Below, in pieces: positions 17,062 through 24,152 of a stretch of 56,962 bases of DNA. Under the pieces are notes generated by a model. It ran no database searches. It worked only from the letters and a program-made list of their open reading frames with translations, and had not been told where the DNA came from. Source of the DNA: Xanthomonas sp. Leaf131 (GTDB lineage: Bacteria > Pseudomonadota > Gammaproteobacteria > Xanthomonadales > Xanthomonadaceae). A program made the position numbers and the translations under genes. Numbering within the stretch: position 1 is the stretch's first letter; each line of letters starts with the position of its first letter. Where the stretch lies: the NCBI RefSeq assembly GCF_001423495.1, contig NZ_LMOG01000002.1, positions 34,099 to 91,060 on the forward strand, read 5' to 3'.

Positions 17062-17850
17062 TCACGGCTGCGTGGCGGGCTCGGTCTGCGGCACCTTTGA
17101 CGGCGCGGGTAGCGGATCCTGCGCCTCGACCGGCAGCGGCGCGACAGGTGGTTGCTCGACCGTGCTGGAAGCAGGCGCTGCTGCAGCAGCTGGCGCTACG
17201 GCGGGGATCGCCGCAGCCGCTGGGGCCGGCGCAGGCGCAGGCGTTGCTGCAGGTGCTGCCACCGGGTGCGCGGGCGCTGACGGCACGGAGGTCGTACTTG
17301 CAGCCGCAGGCGCGGCCTGGGTCACATTGGGCAGATACGAGTTCAAACGCTCGAAGAAACGCTTGTAGAAGGCCGCATCCTGCACGGTGGTGGTGGACAC
17401 GCGCACCAGCGAATCGCCCGTGCTGCCCACCGGCAGCGACAACGAGCCCAGCACGCCGACACCGACGCTGGCCGAGGTCGAGCTTTTCTTCAATGCATAA
17501 CGATCCTGCAGCGCGCTGACGAACACCTGCGCCTTGCCCCCCTCCTGCGTGGCACAGGAAATGCGCAGATTGAGCTGCTCGCTCTGGTCGGCTTCCTTGA
17601 GCTGGAAGTTCTTGCTGCCTTCCACGCCTGCGGCATCGGCGCGCGTGACCGCGTAGCCCTGGCTCAACAGCACGCGCCGCGCCGCCTCGCAGGCTTGCAT
17701 CGAGGTCGCTGCCACACTGCGCGAATAGGTGTCGTCGGAATTGAACGACTCGCGCATCAGCATCGTGTCGCCCTTGCTGCCACCGCAGCCAGCCAGGGTT
17801 GCCAGCGCGCCGAGCAGCGCCGCGCGTGCGATCAGGGAAGAACAAGACAT
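17062..17850 (-). CDS. DUF2242-type lipoprotein with Ala/Pro-rich tail
   Basis: 262 residues from ATG 17850, which has GGAG at proper spacing and gives an ideal lipoprotein signal (LLGALATLAGCGG). The folded part (about 30-175) carries the DUF2242 pattern: ESFNSDDTYSRSVAATSMQACEAARRVLLSQGY, LRISCATQ, and VGVLGSLSLPVGSTGDSLVRVSTTTVQDAAFYKRFF. The last ~85 residues are Ala/Pro/Val-rich low complexity and probably unstructured. Family function is unknown; a periplasmic or outer-membrane location follows from the lipobox. It lies downstream of the methylase-nucleotidyltransferase gene with a 73-base gap, so it could be read through from that cluster, but it need not be functionally linked. Confidence 0.82.
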   Translation of the reverse strand: MSCSSLIARAALLGALATLAGCGGSKGDTMLMRESFNSDDTYSRSVAATSMQACEAARRVLLSQGYAVTRADAAGVEGSKNFQLKEADQSEQLNLRISCATQEGGKAQVFVSALQDRYALKKSSTSASVGVGVLGSLSLPVGSTGDSLVRVSTTTVQDAAFYKRFFERLNSYLPNVTQAAPAAASTTSVPSAPAHPVAAPAATPAPAPAPAAAAIPAVAPAAAAAPASSTVEQPPVAPLPVEAQDPLPAPSKVPQTEPATQP

Positions 17851-17923
17851 AGACAACTCCGGCATCCAAAACCGGCAACGAGCATAGCCGCTACCCATGT
17901 GCGCGTGGCGTCGCGTTGCCGGA

Positions 17924-18988
17924 TCAGGGCACTGGAGGTTCATCCGCCGGCAATTGCAGGTCCAGCTGCAGGCAGCTGCCGTCTGCGCCGACGCGCTCGG
18001 CGCGCAGATAGTGGTGCGCACGCACCGCGGCCAGCGCCACCGGCGCCCGGCACGGCTCGCCCCACAGGCTCAACGCGAATCCCTGCGCCTGCAGCCAACC
18101 GGTCAGGCGGTCCCACAGTGGCTGCTCGGCCTGCAGGATCAGGTCCAGATCGGCCGGACCCTGGGGCACCGAGTCCGGCGACTCCAACCAACGCGCGTAG
18201 CTCCCGTGCAGCACCACCGGCAAGCCTTGCGCCCGCACTGCCTGCAGCAACTGCGCCGCCTGCTGCAGGTCCAACCGCGGACGGCAATGCTGAAAAATCA
18301 GTGCGTACTCGTGGCTGCGATTGCTCTGCGTGCCGGCATGCGTCAGCGCTGCGCCCGGCCGCTGGTAGCACAGCACCCGTTCCTCGCGCAGCGTGAACAG
18401 GCTGGCGAGGATCCGCCCCAGATCCCACGCCTGCGGGATCACCCGCCCACCGACAACGACGTTTTCCACCATCGCCACGCCGAAGCCATCCGGCCGCAGC
18501 CGCTTTCGCAATGCATGCAATACCGCGCGCATGCCGGACAGATAACCCGCGTAATCGGCACTGACATACAGCTGGCCAGGCACTGTTTCGCCGCGCCAGT
18601 GGCAACCGAAATACGGCACGTTGGTCAGACACAGATCGATCGCCGCAGCGGGCGCGGCGTCGACCAGCGAGCCGACCACGACCGGCGCCTGCACGCCATG
18701 CCGTTGCAGGCGCGTGCGCGCCAGTTGCGCACGTGCGGGGTCGATCTCCATGCCATGCGCGTTGCGCCCTTCCAGCGCTGCCGCCAGCAGCGTGCTGCCG
18801 AAACCGCAGAACGGGTCGAACACCTGCGCGCCCGGCACACTGAAATGCCGCACGAAGGGGCGCATTTGGTTGACCCAGCCACAGTCGCGCCCGCCAAGCG
18901 GATCGGCTGCGCACAGGTCATCGGGCAGTGCCCACGCGGGGTCGTCTGGCATCGGCGTCCACCAGCTGTGCTGATCGAGCTCATCCAT
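17924..18988 (-). CDS. DNA/RNA methylase-like domain fused to a nucleotidyltransferase-like domain
   Basis: 354 residues from ATG 18988 (an in-frame ATG at 19015 would add nine). Residues ~50-235 form a SAM methyltransferase of the amino-methylating type: motif I DPFCGFGSTLLAA (58-70), acidic EID (81-83), and motif IV NVPYF (123-127) where exocyclic-amine methylases usually have (D/N/S)PPY. Residues ~245-354 look like a minimal nucleotidyltransferase: HGSYARW (261-267), then DLD (280-282) and a third acidic strand LQLDLQL. This gives the GS...DxD...D arrangement. The fusion suggests methylation plus nucleotidyl transfer on a nucleic acid or nucleotide, but the substrate is unknown. The start overlaps the radical-SAM stop (ATGGATGA), so the two are co-translated. 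Confidence 0.7.
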   Translation of the reverse strand: MDELDQHSWWTPMPDDPAWALPDDLCAADPLGGRDCGWVNQMRPFVRHFSVPGAQVFDPFCGFGSTLLAAALEGRNAHGMEIDPARAQLARTRLQRHGVQAPVVVGSLVDAAPAAAIDLCLTNVPYFGCHWRGETVPGQLYVSADYAGYLSGMRAVLHALRKRLRPDGFGVAMVENVVVGGRVIPQAWDLGRILASLFTLREERVLCYQRPGAALTHAGTQSNRSHEYALIFQHCRPRLDLQQAAQLLQAVRAQGLPVVLHGSYARWLESPDSVPQGPADLDLILQAEQPLWDRLTGWLQAQGFALSLWGEPCRAPVALAAVRAHHYLRAERVGADGSCLQLDLQLPADEPPVP

Positions 18989-20126
18989 CGGAGGGGTCCC
19001 ACAGCACGTCGGCATCCGGATCCCAGCCCGCGCACAAACGGCCGTTGGCGAAGAACACCAGCTTGTAGAGGTCGCCGGTGGCGTGCCGCGCGTGCATGGC
19101 CGCGTAGTCGGCGCTTTCGAACACCACCTCCAGGCCGTCTTCGCTGCGCATGCGCAGATTCCAGAAGTAATAGCCTTCGGTCATGCCGTCCGCTTGCCAA
19201 CGCGACCACCACGGCTGCTGCATGCAGTGCGCCAACAAGCTTTCCATGCCGATGCGGTGTTGCGCGATATAACGCCAGGTGCCGTTGCTGCGATACGCAT
19301 CGTCCAGACGCGACAACTCGCGAAAGATCACCTGGCTGGCGCCACAGCTGCGCGCCCACGCGATGTACTGCGCCACGGCATCGGCACTGTCCACGCCACC
19401 GCGTTGCACGATACAGACCAGCCGCACCGGCAAGCGCGCTGCGATGCGCTGTGCCGTGTGCATGAAAGTGGCTGCATCGGCAATCGGCTCATCGGGACGA
19501 AAGCGCATGATCGCGTCGTTGCCCGCCTGCAATGGGTGGTGACGCGACAGCTCGATCCACGACAGGCCAAAGTCCACCAGGGCATCGATCAACTGCGCCC
19601 CCTGCGCACGCGCAAACCCCGCGCCATTGCTGTACAGCACGCGCTGCTCCACACGTGGGCCGTTGGGCGTTGTCGCCAAGGTCTGCAGCAACGTCTGCAA
19701 CCAGTCGGGATCGTCGGTCATTTCCAACCCGGACAACGAATACGACAGCGGTACGTCGTGCAGCAACTGCAACGCAGCGCTCAACTGCGCGAAGTAGTCC
19801 GGCCCCGGACGCAACATCGCTGCAGCCAGGCCGCCGCTGTGTTGACGCAGGTTTTCCGAACAGAACCCGCAGCGCGCCGAACAAGCTCGCACCGACGCAT
19901 ACGGCGTGAAGGTGATCGGCAATGCAACCCGATACGCGCGTGCGCCGATGCGCAACGCATGCCACCGGCTGGCCTCGCCCTGCTGCGGAACCCGCCGCCG
20001 CAGGCTGGGCGCCGCAGCGCGCAGCCCAGCCAATAATGGCGACGCAGACAGCAGCGACACCTCGTCAGTGAGACCGTGCATGCCGGTGCCTGCCCGCCGA
20101 ACGTCAGCGACGGGCGGCGTCGGCAC
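18981..20126 (-). CDS. Radical-SAM protein of unknown reaction
   Basis: 381 residues if started at GTG 20126, 366 from ATG 20081; neither has a strong ribosome-binding site. The radical-SAM cluster loop CSARCGFCSEN supplies CxxxCxxC (Cys82, 86, 89 counted from the GTG). A TIM-barrel-like region follows with LSYSLSGLEMTDD, WIELSRHHP and IVQRGGVDSADAVAQYIAWA. The C-terminal third (NLRMRSEDGLEVVFESADY, LYKLVFFANGRLCAGWDP) is an appended domain with a single Cys. It should cleave SAM to a 5'-deoxyadenosyl radical; the substrate is unknown. The gene overlaps nadV at its start and the methylase-nucleotidyltransferase gene at its end, so it is embedded in that operon. Confidence 0.8.
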   Translation of the reverse strand: MPTPPVADVRRAGTGMHGLTDEVSLLSASPLLAGLRAAAPSLRRRVPQQGEASRWHALRIGARAYRVALPITFTPYASVRACSARCGFCSENLRQHSGGLAAAMLRPGPDYFAQLSAALQLLHDVPLSYSLSGLEMTDDPDWLQTLLQTLATTPNGPRVEQRVLYSNGAGFARAQGAQLIDALVDFGLSWIELSRHHPLQAGNDAIMRFRPDEPIADAATFMHTAQRIAARLPVRLVCIVQRGGVDSADAVAQYIAWARSCGASQVIFRELSRLDDAYRSNGTWRYIAQHRIGMESLLAHCMQQPWWSRWQADGMTEGYYFWNLRMRSEDGLEVVFESADYAAMHARHATGDLYKLVFFANGRLCAGWDPDADVLWDPSDG

Positions 20127-21507
20127 GCGCGCGCACCTGCTCCAATGTCCACTCCTGCTGCATCGCGCCGTTTTCCCACACCGTCACCAGCGCATCTTCG
20201 CTGTCGGCATGCGTGGCGACTTCATCCAGCAAGGCGCTGCGATAACTGCCATCGCCAAGGTCGCGCAGCAGCGTCAATCGACCACGCTTGCTCTGCTTGC
20301 CCTTGTCGGTGATCGGGTCCTTGTAGACATCGATCCATTGCCCATCCACACGTACCGCCGAGCACTTCAACGCGAACTTCTGCGTATCGCGGTCCACCTT
20401 TTGCAGCAGCGCACCGCCCATGCCGAAGGCGACGTTATCGGCGGCATACCCGGCGGCCGTGATGCGTTCAAGAATCGCGTGCAGCGATTGCGGATTGATG
20501 CCATCGCCCTGGATCACCCGCACATGGTTGAGTACCTTGTATCCCTTGCTATTGCGCTGATGGCCGAATGCTTCATCCAGCAACAACAGGCATTGCTCGA
20601 CCACATCCACCGGGTCGCCCGAATCCGGGCGGATCACCACCGTGGCACCCGAGGCGATCACGTCCTCGCGCAGCGTGGTGCCCCAATGCTCGCGAATCGC
20701 GTGGTAGATGTCGTAGCTGTCCGACACCACCGCCACCAGCGAACCGGGGCGCGCGAACTGCGTCAGCATGTTGCGATACGCATCCACCTCGCGCTCGCGC
20801 CCCCAACTGGTGATGGTGCTGTGCTCGGCGGCAGGAATCGAGTAACCCGCCACCGGCGTGTGGTAATGCGCACGCGCCAGCAGCAATGCCGACAAGGTAT
20901 CGGTGCCGAGGAAATTCACCAGATGCGCCGCACCGCCCAACGCAGCCGAGCCAAGACTGGACACACCCCGCGCGCCAAAGTCATGCAGCTTGAAGGGCAA
21001 CTGCCCTTCCGGATCGTCGCTGGTGCGCTGCAGATAATCGCGCACGATCTGCTTGACCTGCCAGCTCACCGTGGCCACGGTCACCGGGTACCACACGCGC
21101 AGCAACAGCGTTTCCAGATACGACGGCACCCAGAACGCCTTGGGATCGGTGGACTCGATCGTCATCAACACGTTATGCGTGGGCACCACCGCACCCTCGG
21201 GCACCGCGCGGATGCGGACCGGCAGCTGCCCGCCGAGACGGTCGACGATGTCGCGCCAGCCGGCCTCGTTGAACGGCTCGCCATGCGCGGCCAATAGTTC
21301 CTTCGCATCGTCGATATCGGCGTGCGTCACCGGCCGGTTGATCGCTTCTTTCAGGATCGACTGCAGGCCGAAGAACACGGTCTGGTCGTACACGCCACCG
21401 CGCGATTCCACATAGAAAAACGCTGCATCGGTGCCGGGCGGATATTGCAGCCAGTGGCTGGCTTTGTAGCTGTCGGTGTTGAGCAGCAGGTTATCGAGGT
21501 AATGCAT
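20104..21507 (-). CDS. nadV: Nicotinamide phosphoribosyltransferase
   Basis: 467 residues. The start at 21507 has a strong AAGGAG site. It makes NMN from nicotinamide and PRPP, the entry step of the two-step NAD salvage route, in the cytoplasm. Key residues line up with human NAMPT: Arg180 in HDFGARGVSS (R196), Asp203 in LGTDT (D219), the phosphorylated His229 in AAEHST (H247), and Arg293/Asp295 in VIRPDSGDP (R311/D313). Many bacteria lack NadV; it is patchy, is also found in phages, and is often paired with NadM, as here. The NadM-Nudix gene lies 128 bases upstream on the same strand, and the radical-SAM gene overlaps its 3' end. Confidence 0.95.
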   Translation of the reverse strand: MHYLDNLLLNTDSYKASHWLQYPPGTDAAFFYVESRGGVYDQTVFFGLQSILKEAINRPVTHADIDDAKELLAAHGEPFNEAGWRDIVDRLGGQLPVRIRAVPEGAVVPTHNVLMTIESTDPKAFWVPSYLETLLLRVWYPVTVATVSWQVKQIVRDYLQRTSDDPEGQLPFKLHDFGARGVSSLGSAALGGAAHLVNFLGTDTLSALLLARAHYHTPVAGYSIPAAEHSTITSWGREREVDAYRNMLTQFARPGSLVAVVSDSYDIYHAIREHWGTTLREDVIASGATVVIRPDSGDPVDVVEQCLLLLDEAFGHQRNSKGYKVLNHVRVIQGDGINPQSLHAILERITAAGYAADNVAFGMGGALLQKVDRDTQKFALKCSAVRVDGQWIDVYKDPITDKGKQSKRGRLTLLRDLGDGSYRSALLDEVATHADSEDALVTVWENGAMQQEWTLEQVRARADAARR

Positions 21508-21635
21508 GACGGAAGCTCCTTCGCGTCGAATGAACCAGCGGTCTATCCGCCGGCGGGAGGTCATGGTTCAAGCCGACACACGGTGCGAGCGGCCGCTTGA
21601 TCGTTAGCGGCAGCACGCAGTGAATGTCGTCGCTC

Positions 21636-22691
21636 TCAGCCACGGCCCAGGAAAAATTCAAGAATATGCAGATGGTCTTCGTACAAGCGCGGGCCCATCG
21701 CCATCACTTCGGCGATCGGAATCCAGCGCGCCTTGTCGGCGTCGTCACCACCGCGTACCGCAGGCAACTCACCGGCCGGAAATTCGAAATGGAAGGCATG
21801 CGTGATGGTGCGCCCACGCAGGCTGCGCTCGGGATGATCGAACACCTGGCGCCCGCGCAATGAACCCTTGAGCACCGGCACCGGCACTTTCAGCCGGGTT
21901 TCCTCGCGCAGCTCGCGCAGGCAGCCATCCAGCAGGCCTTCGTCCTGACCGATGAAACCACCCGGCAACGCCCACAAGCCCTTGCCCGGCTCGGCGCGAC
22001 GACGCACCAGCAACACATGGCCCGAATGCACGACCACCGCATCGGTGGTGACGAACGTCGGCGCATACGGCGCGTCTTTCCACGCGGCGCGATAGTGCTC
22101 GATGAAACGGTATTCGGCCACCAGCTGCGCATAGCTCGGCGAGTTGCGCCGGAACGCCTCCAGCATGTCGTACACCGGCGCCGGCACATTGCCGCGCAAC
22201 ATCAACAGACCGCCATGGAAACCGATCTCGCCAGCTTCGAACAGATAGCGGCGCAACTCGGTGGCCGACAGCGTGGCGGTGTGTTGTACGTCTTCCAGCG
22301 GCCACTGCGGAAACTCACGCAGGTAATAACTGCTGGCGTCTTTATCCATGCCGATCAGGCCGATACGTGCATCGAGCGTGCCGCCATCGGCCTGCACGGC
22401 CTCGGCCACCTGGCGCTGCACGTCGGCGATCCACAGGCTTTCGTTATAAAGATGGTCGCGCAACGGCCGCACGATCAGCCGTTCGCTCTCGCCCGGCAAT
22501 GCGGACTCGATCATCACCGCACGTTCGGCAACGGTCCACGGATTGCGAATGGTGCGGGGCGTGTCGGCCGAGCCGATCAACACAATGAGCTTGTTCGCCT
22601 TGCCCAGCGCATGGCGGGCGACGGCGGCGTGGCCGTTATGAAAGGGCTCGAAACGCCCGATAAACACGAGATAGTCGTACTGCGGTGCCAT
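21636..22691 (-). CDS. nadM: Bifunctional NMN adenylyltransferase / Nudix hydrolase
   Basis: 351 residues. The N-terminal nucleotidyltransferase domain (about 1-185) has FIGRFEPFHNGH, the GxFxPxHxGH-type ATP-binding motif of NadM, and joins NMN to ATP to make NAD. The C-terminal Nudix domain (about 205-345) has GGFIGQDEGLLDGCLRELRE followed by ET, matching the Nudix box except that the near-final Gly is Arg. By family it hydrolyses ADP-ribose or a related dinucleotide. The two-domain form is known in Synechocystis and Francisella NadM-Nudix enzymes. An AGGGA site precedes the ATG. It is the first gene of the NAD-salvage cluster; nadV follows after 128 bases. Confidence 0.94.
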   Translation of the reverse strand: MAPQYDYLVFIGRFEPFHNGHAAVARHALGKANKLIVLIGSADTPRTIRNPWTVAERAVMIESALPGESERLIVRPLRDHLYNESLWIADVQRQVAEAVQADGGTLDARIGLIGMDKDASSYYLREFPQWPLEDVQHTATLSATELRRYLFEAGEIGFHGGLLMLRGNVPAPVYDMLEAFRRNSPSYAQLVAEYRFIEHYRAAWKDAPYAPTFVTTDAVVVHSGHVLLVRRRAEPGKGLWALPGGFIGQDEGLLDGCLRELREETRLKVPVPVLKGSLRGRQVFDHPERSLRGRTITHAFHFEFPAGELPAVRGGDDADKARWIPIAEVMAMGPRLYEDHLHILEFFLGRG

Positions 22692-22860
22692 GAGAATCCC
22701 TCACGGTTGAGTGGTCTGCCAGCGGTCTCTCCGTTGGCTTGGTGCAAATGCTACGCCGATGTGCGGCGGCGTCAAGACTGCGATGCATCGCTACGCAGTG
22801 ACCTATCGGTCATGCCAGCTGGCTAGACTTGGCACTCCGCCCTGTATGGAATTCGCCGGT

Positions 22861-23727
22861 ATGCCACGCCTGTCCATTCGCGTTGTGTCACGTTGCCTGC
22901 TCGCTGCAATCGCCGCGCTATGTATCGCAGTACCTGCACTGGCAGCGCCTGCGTCCGCACCGCTACGCGTGATGTCGTTCAACGTGCGCGTGCCGGTGGA
23001 TACAGATGGCGACAAGCGCTGGGATGTGCGCAAAACGGCGCTGGTTGCGTTGATCGAACAGACGCACCCCGATGTTTTCGGCACGCAGGAATTAGTCGAA
23101 GAACAGGCACAGTATCTGGCAGCGCAACTGCCCGCCTACCGCTGGTTCGGCAAAGGCCGCCGCGCCGATGGCAGCGACGAACATATGGGCGTGTTCTACG
23201 ACAGCCGTGCGCTGACGGCGGTTGAATCGGGCGACTTCTGGCTGTCCGAAACACCTGAAATCCCCGGCAGCAGCAGCTGGAATACCGATCTGCCGCGCAT
23301 GGTGACCTGGGCGCTGTTCGAACGCCGCAGCGACAAGCGCCGCTTCTATCTGTTCAACACCCACTTCGCCCACCGCGACCAGGACGAAGCGGCGCGCGAG
23401 CACAGCGCGCGCGTGATCCTGTCGCGTATCGCGACACTGCCCGCCGATATTCCGGTGGTAGTGACCGGCGACTTCAACAGCGATCCTGACAACGGCACCT
23501 ACCGCACGCTCACCGCCGTACTCGGCGATGCGCGCGTGCACGCGACCAAGCACCAAGGCCCGGAAAAAACCTTCCAGGACTTCACCACTCACCCGACCCG
23601 GCGCATCGACTGGATCCTGTTCCTCGGCCTCACACCGACGCGTTTTTCCACGTTGGAGACGCGCCCAGGTGGGATATTGCCGTCCGACCATTATCCAGTG
23701 CTGGCCGAATTCGCTTGGCCGCAGTAA
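22861..23727 (+). CDS. Secreted endonuclease/exonuclease/phosphatase-family protein
   Basis: 288 residues from ATG 22861 (ATG 22846 is an alternative). A signal peptide (CLLAAIAALCIAVPALAAPA) directs export. The EEP fold is evident: VMSFNVRVP (metal-binding Asn), GTQELVEEQ (catalytic Glu), LFNTHFAHRD, VVTGDFNSDPDN (Asp/Asn pair), and DWILFLG and PSDHYPVLAEFAW with the catalytic Asp-His. Secreted members of this subgroup act on nucleic acids, phospholipids or inositol phosphates; the substrate here is not evident. It is divergent from nadM and appears monocistronic. Confidence 0.88.
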   Translation: MPRLSIRVVSRCLLAAIAALCIAVPALAAPASAPLRVMSFNVRVPVDTDGDKRWDVRKTALVALIEQTHPDVFGTQELVEEQAQYLAAQLPAYRWFGKGRRADGSDEHMGVFYDSRALTAVESGDFWLSETPEIPGSSSWNTDLPRMVTWALFERRSDKRRFYLFNTHFAHRDQDEAAREHSARVILSRIATLPADIPVVVTGDFNSDPDNGTYRTLTAVLGDARVHATKHQGPEKTFQDFTTHPTRRIDWILFLGLTPTRFSTLETRPGGILPSDHYPVLAEFAWPQ

Positions 23728-23756
23728 CACCGCTACAGCCCGTGTCCCGCGATGCT

Positions 23757-24070
23757 AGGTGGGCAAGGCCCTGCAGCCAAGCGACAGATCAACAACCAAA
23801 GCTCAGGTCGTCGAGGGCGCCGTGCCCTCACCGCTCGCGGGACACGCCGTAAACCCGTCCTTTGGGGGCTCGGTGGCGGCATCCATGCCGCCACACGGTC
23901 CCGCAATCGGCGAGGACACCGCACCAGAGAGTCTGCTGGTTGCTTTGTTGAAAGCCACCGACCATCTCGACTGGTCCTTGCCCGCCCACCGTCGCGGGAC
24001 CTTACGCGGCATGGATGCCGCGTAAGAGCCTGGCGGGCAAGGACCCTGCAGCCAAACCACAGGTCATCCG
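23757..24070. repeat. Long palindromic intergenic repeats, two modules
   Basis: This fills most of the 425-base gap between the EEP gene and prc. Two large imperfect hairpin modules lie side by side. One (about 23805-23935) is centred on GTGGCGGCATCCATGCCGCCAC. The other (about 23958-24050) is centred on TTACGCGGCATGGATGCCGCGTAA and flanked by CCTTGCCCGCCCACC and its near complement. The same modules recur at about 36490-36625 and 46795-47450. Open frames here encode recurring Arg/Trp-rich peptides and are not genes. Confidence 0.85.
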
Positions 24071-24097
24071 CTCTTAAAGCCGCTCTTAGTCAGCATC

Positions 24098-24130
24098 AAA
24101 AAAAAGCCACCGCATGCGGTGGCTTTTTTG
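24098..24130. terminator. Bidirectional terminator beyond prc
   Basis: A perfect 18-base palindrome, GCCACCGCATGCGGTGGC (24106-24123), has eight A before it and six T after it. It can therefore stop transcription on both strands, and it sits 23 bases past the prc stop. Confidence 0.92.
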
Positions 24131-24152
24131 CACTACAAACAATCCACGACGA

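Noticed and set aside
21508..21635. NAD-sensing riboswitch between nadM and nadV
   Set aside because: I could not see conserved stems or motifs of known NAD riboswitch classes in these 128 bases; only an ordinary ribosome-binding site precedes nadV.
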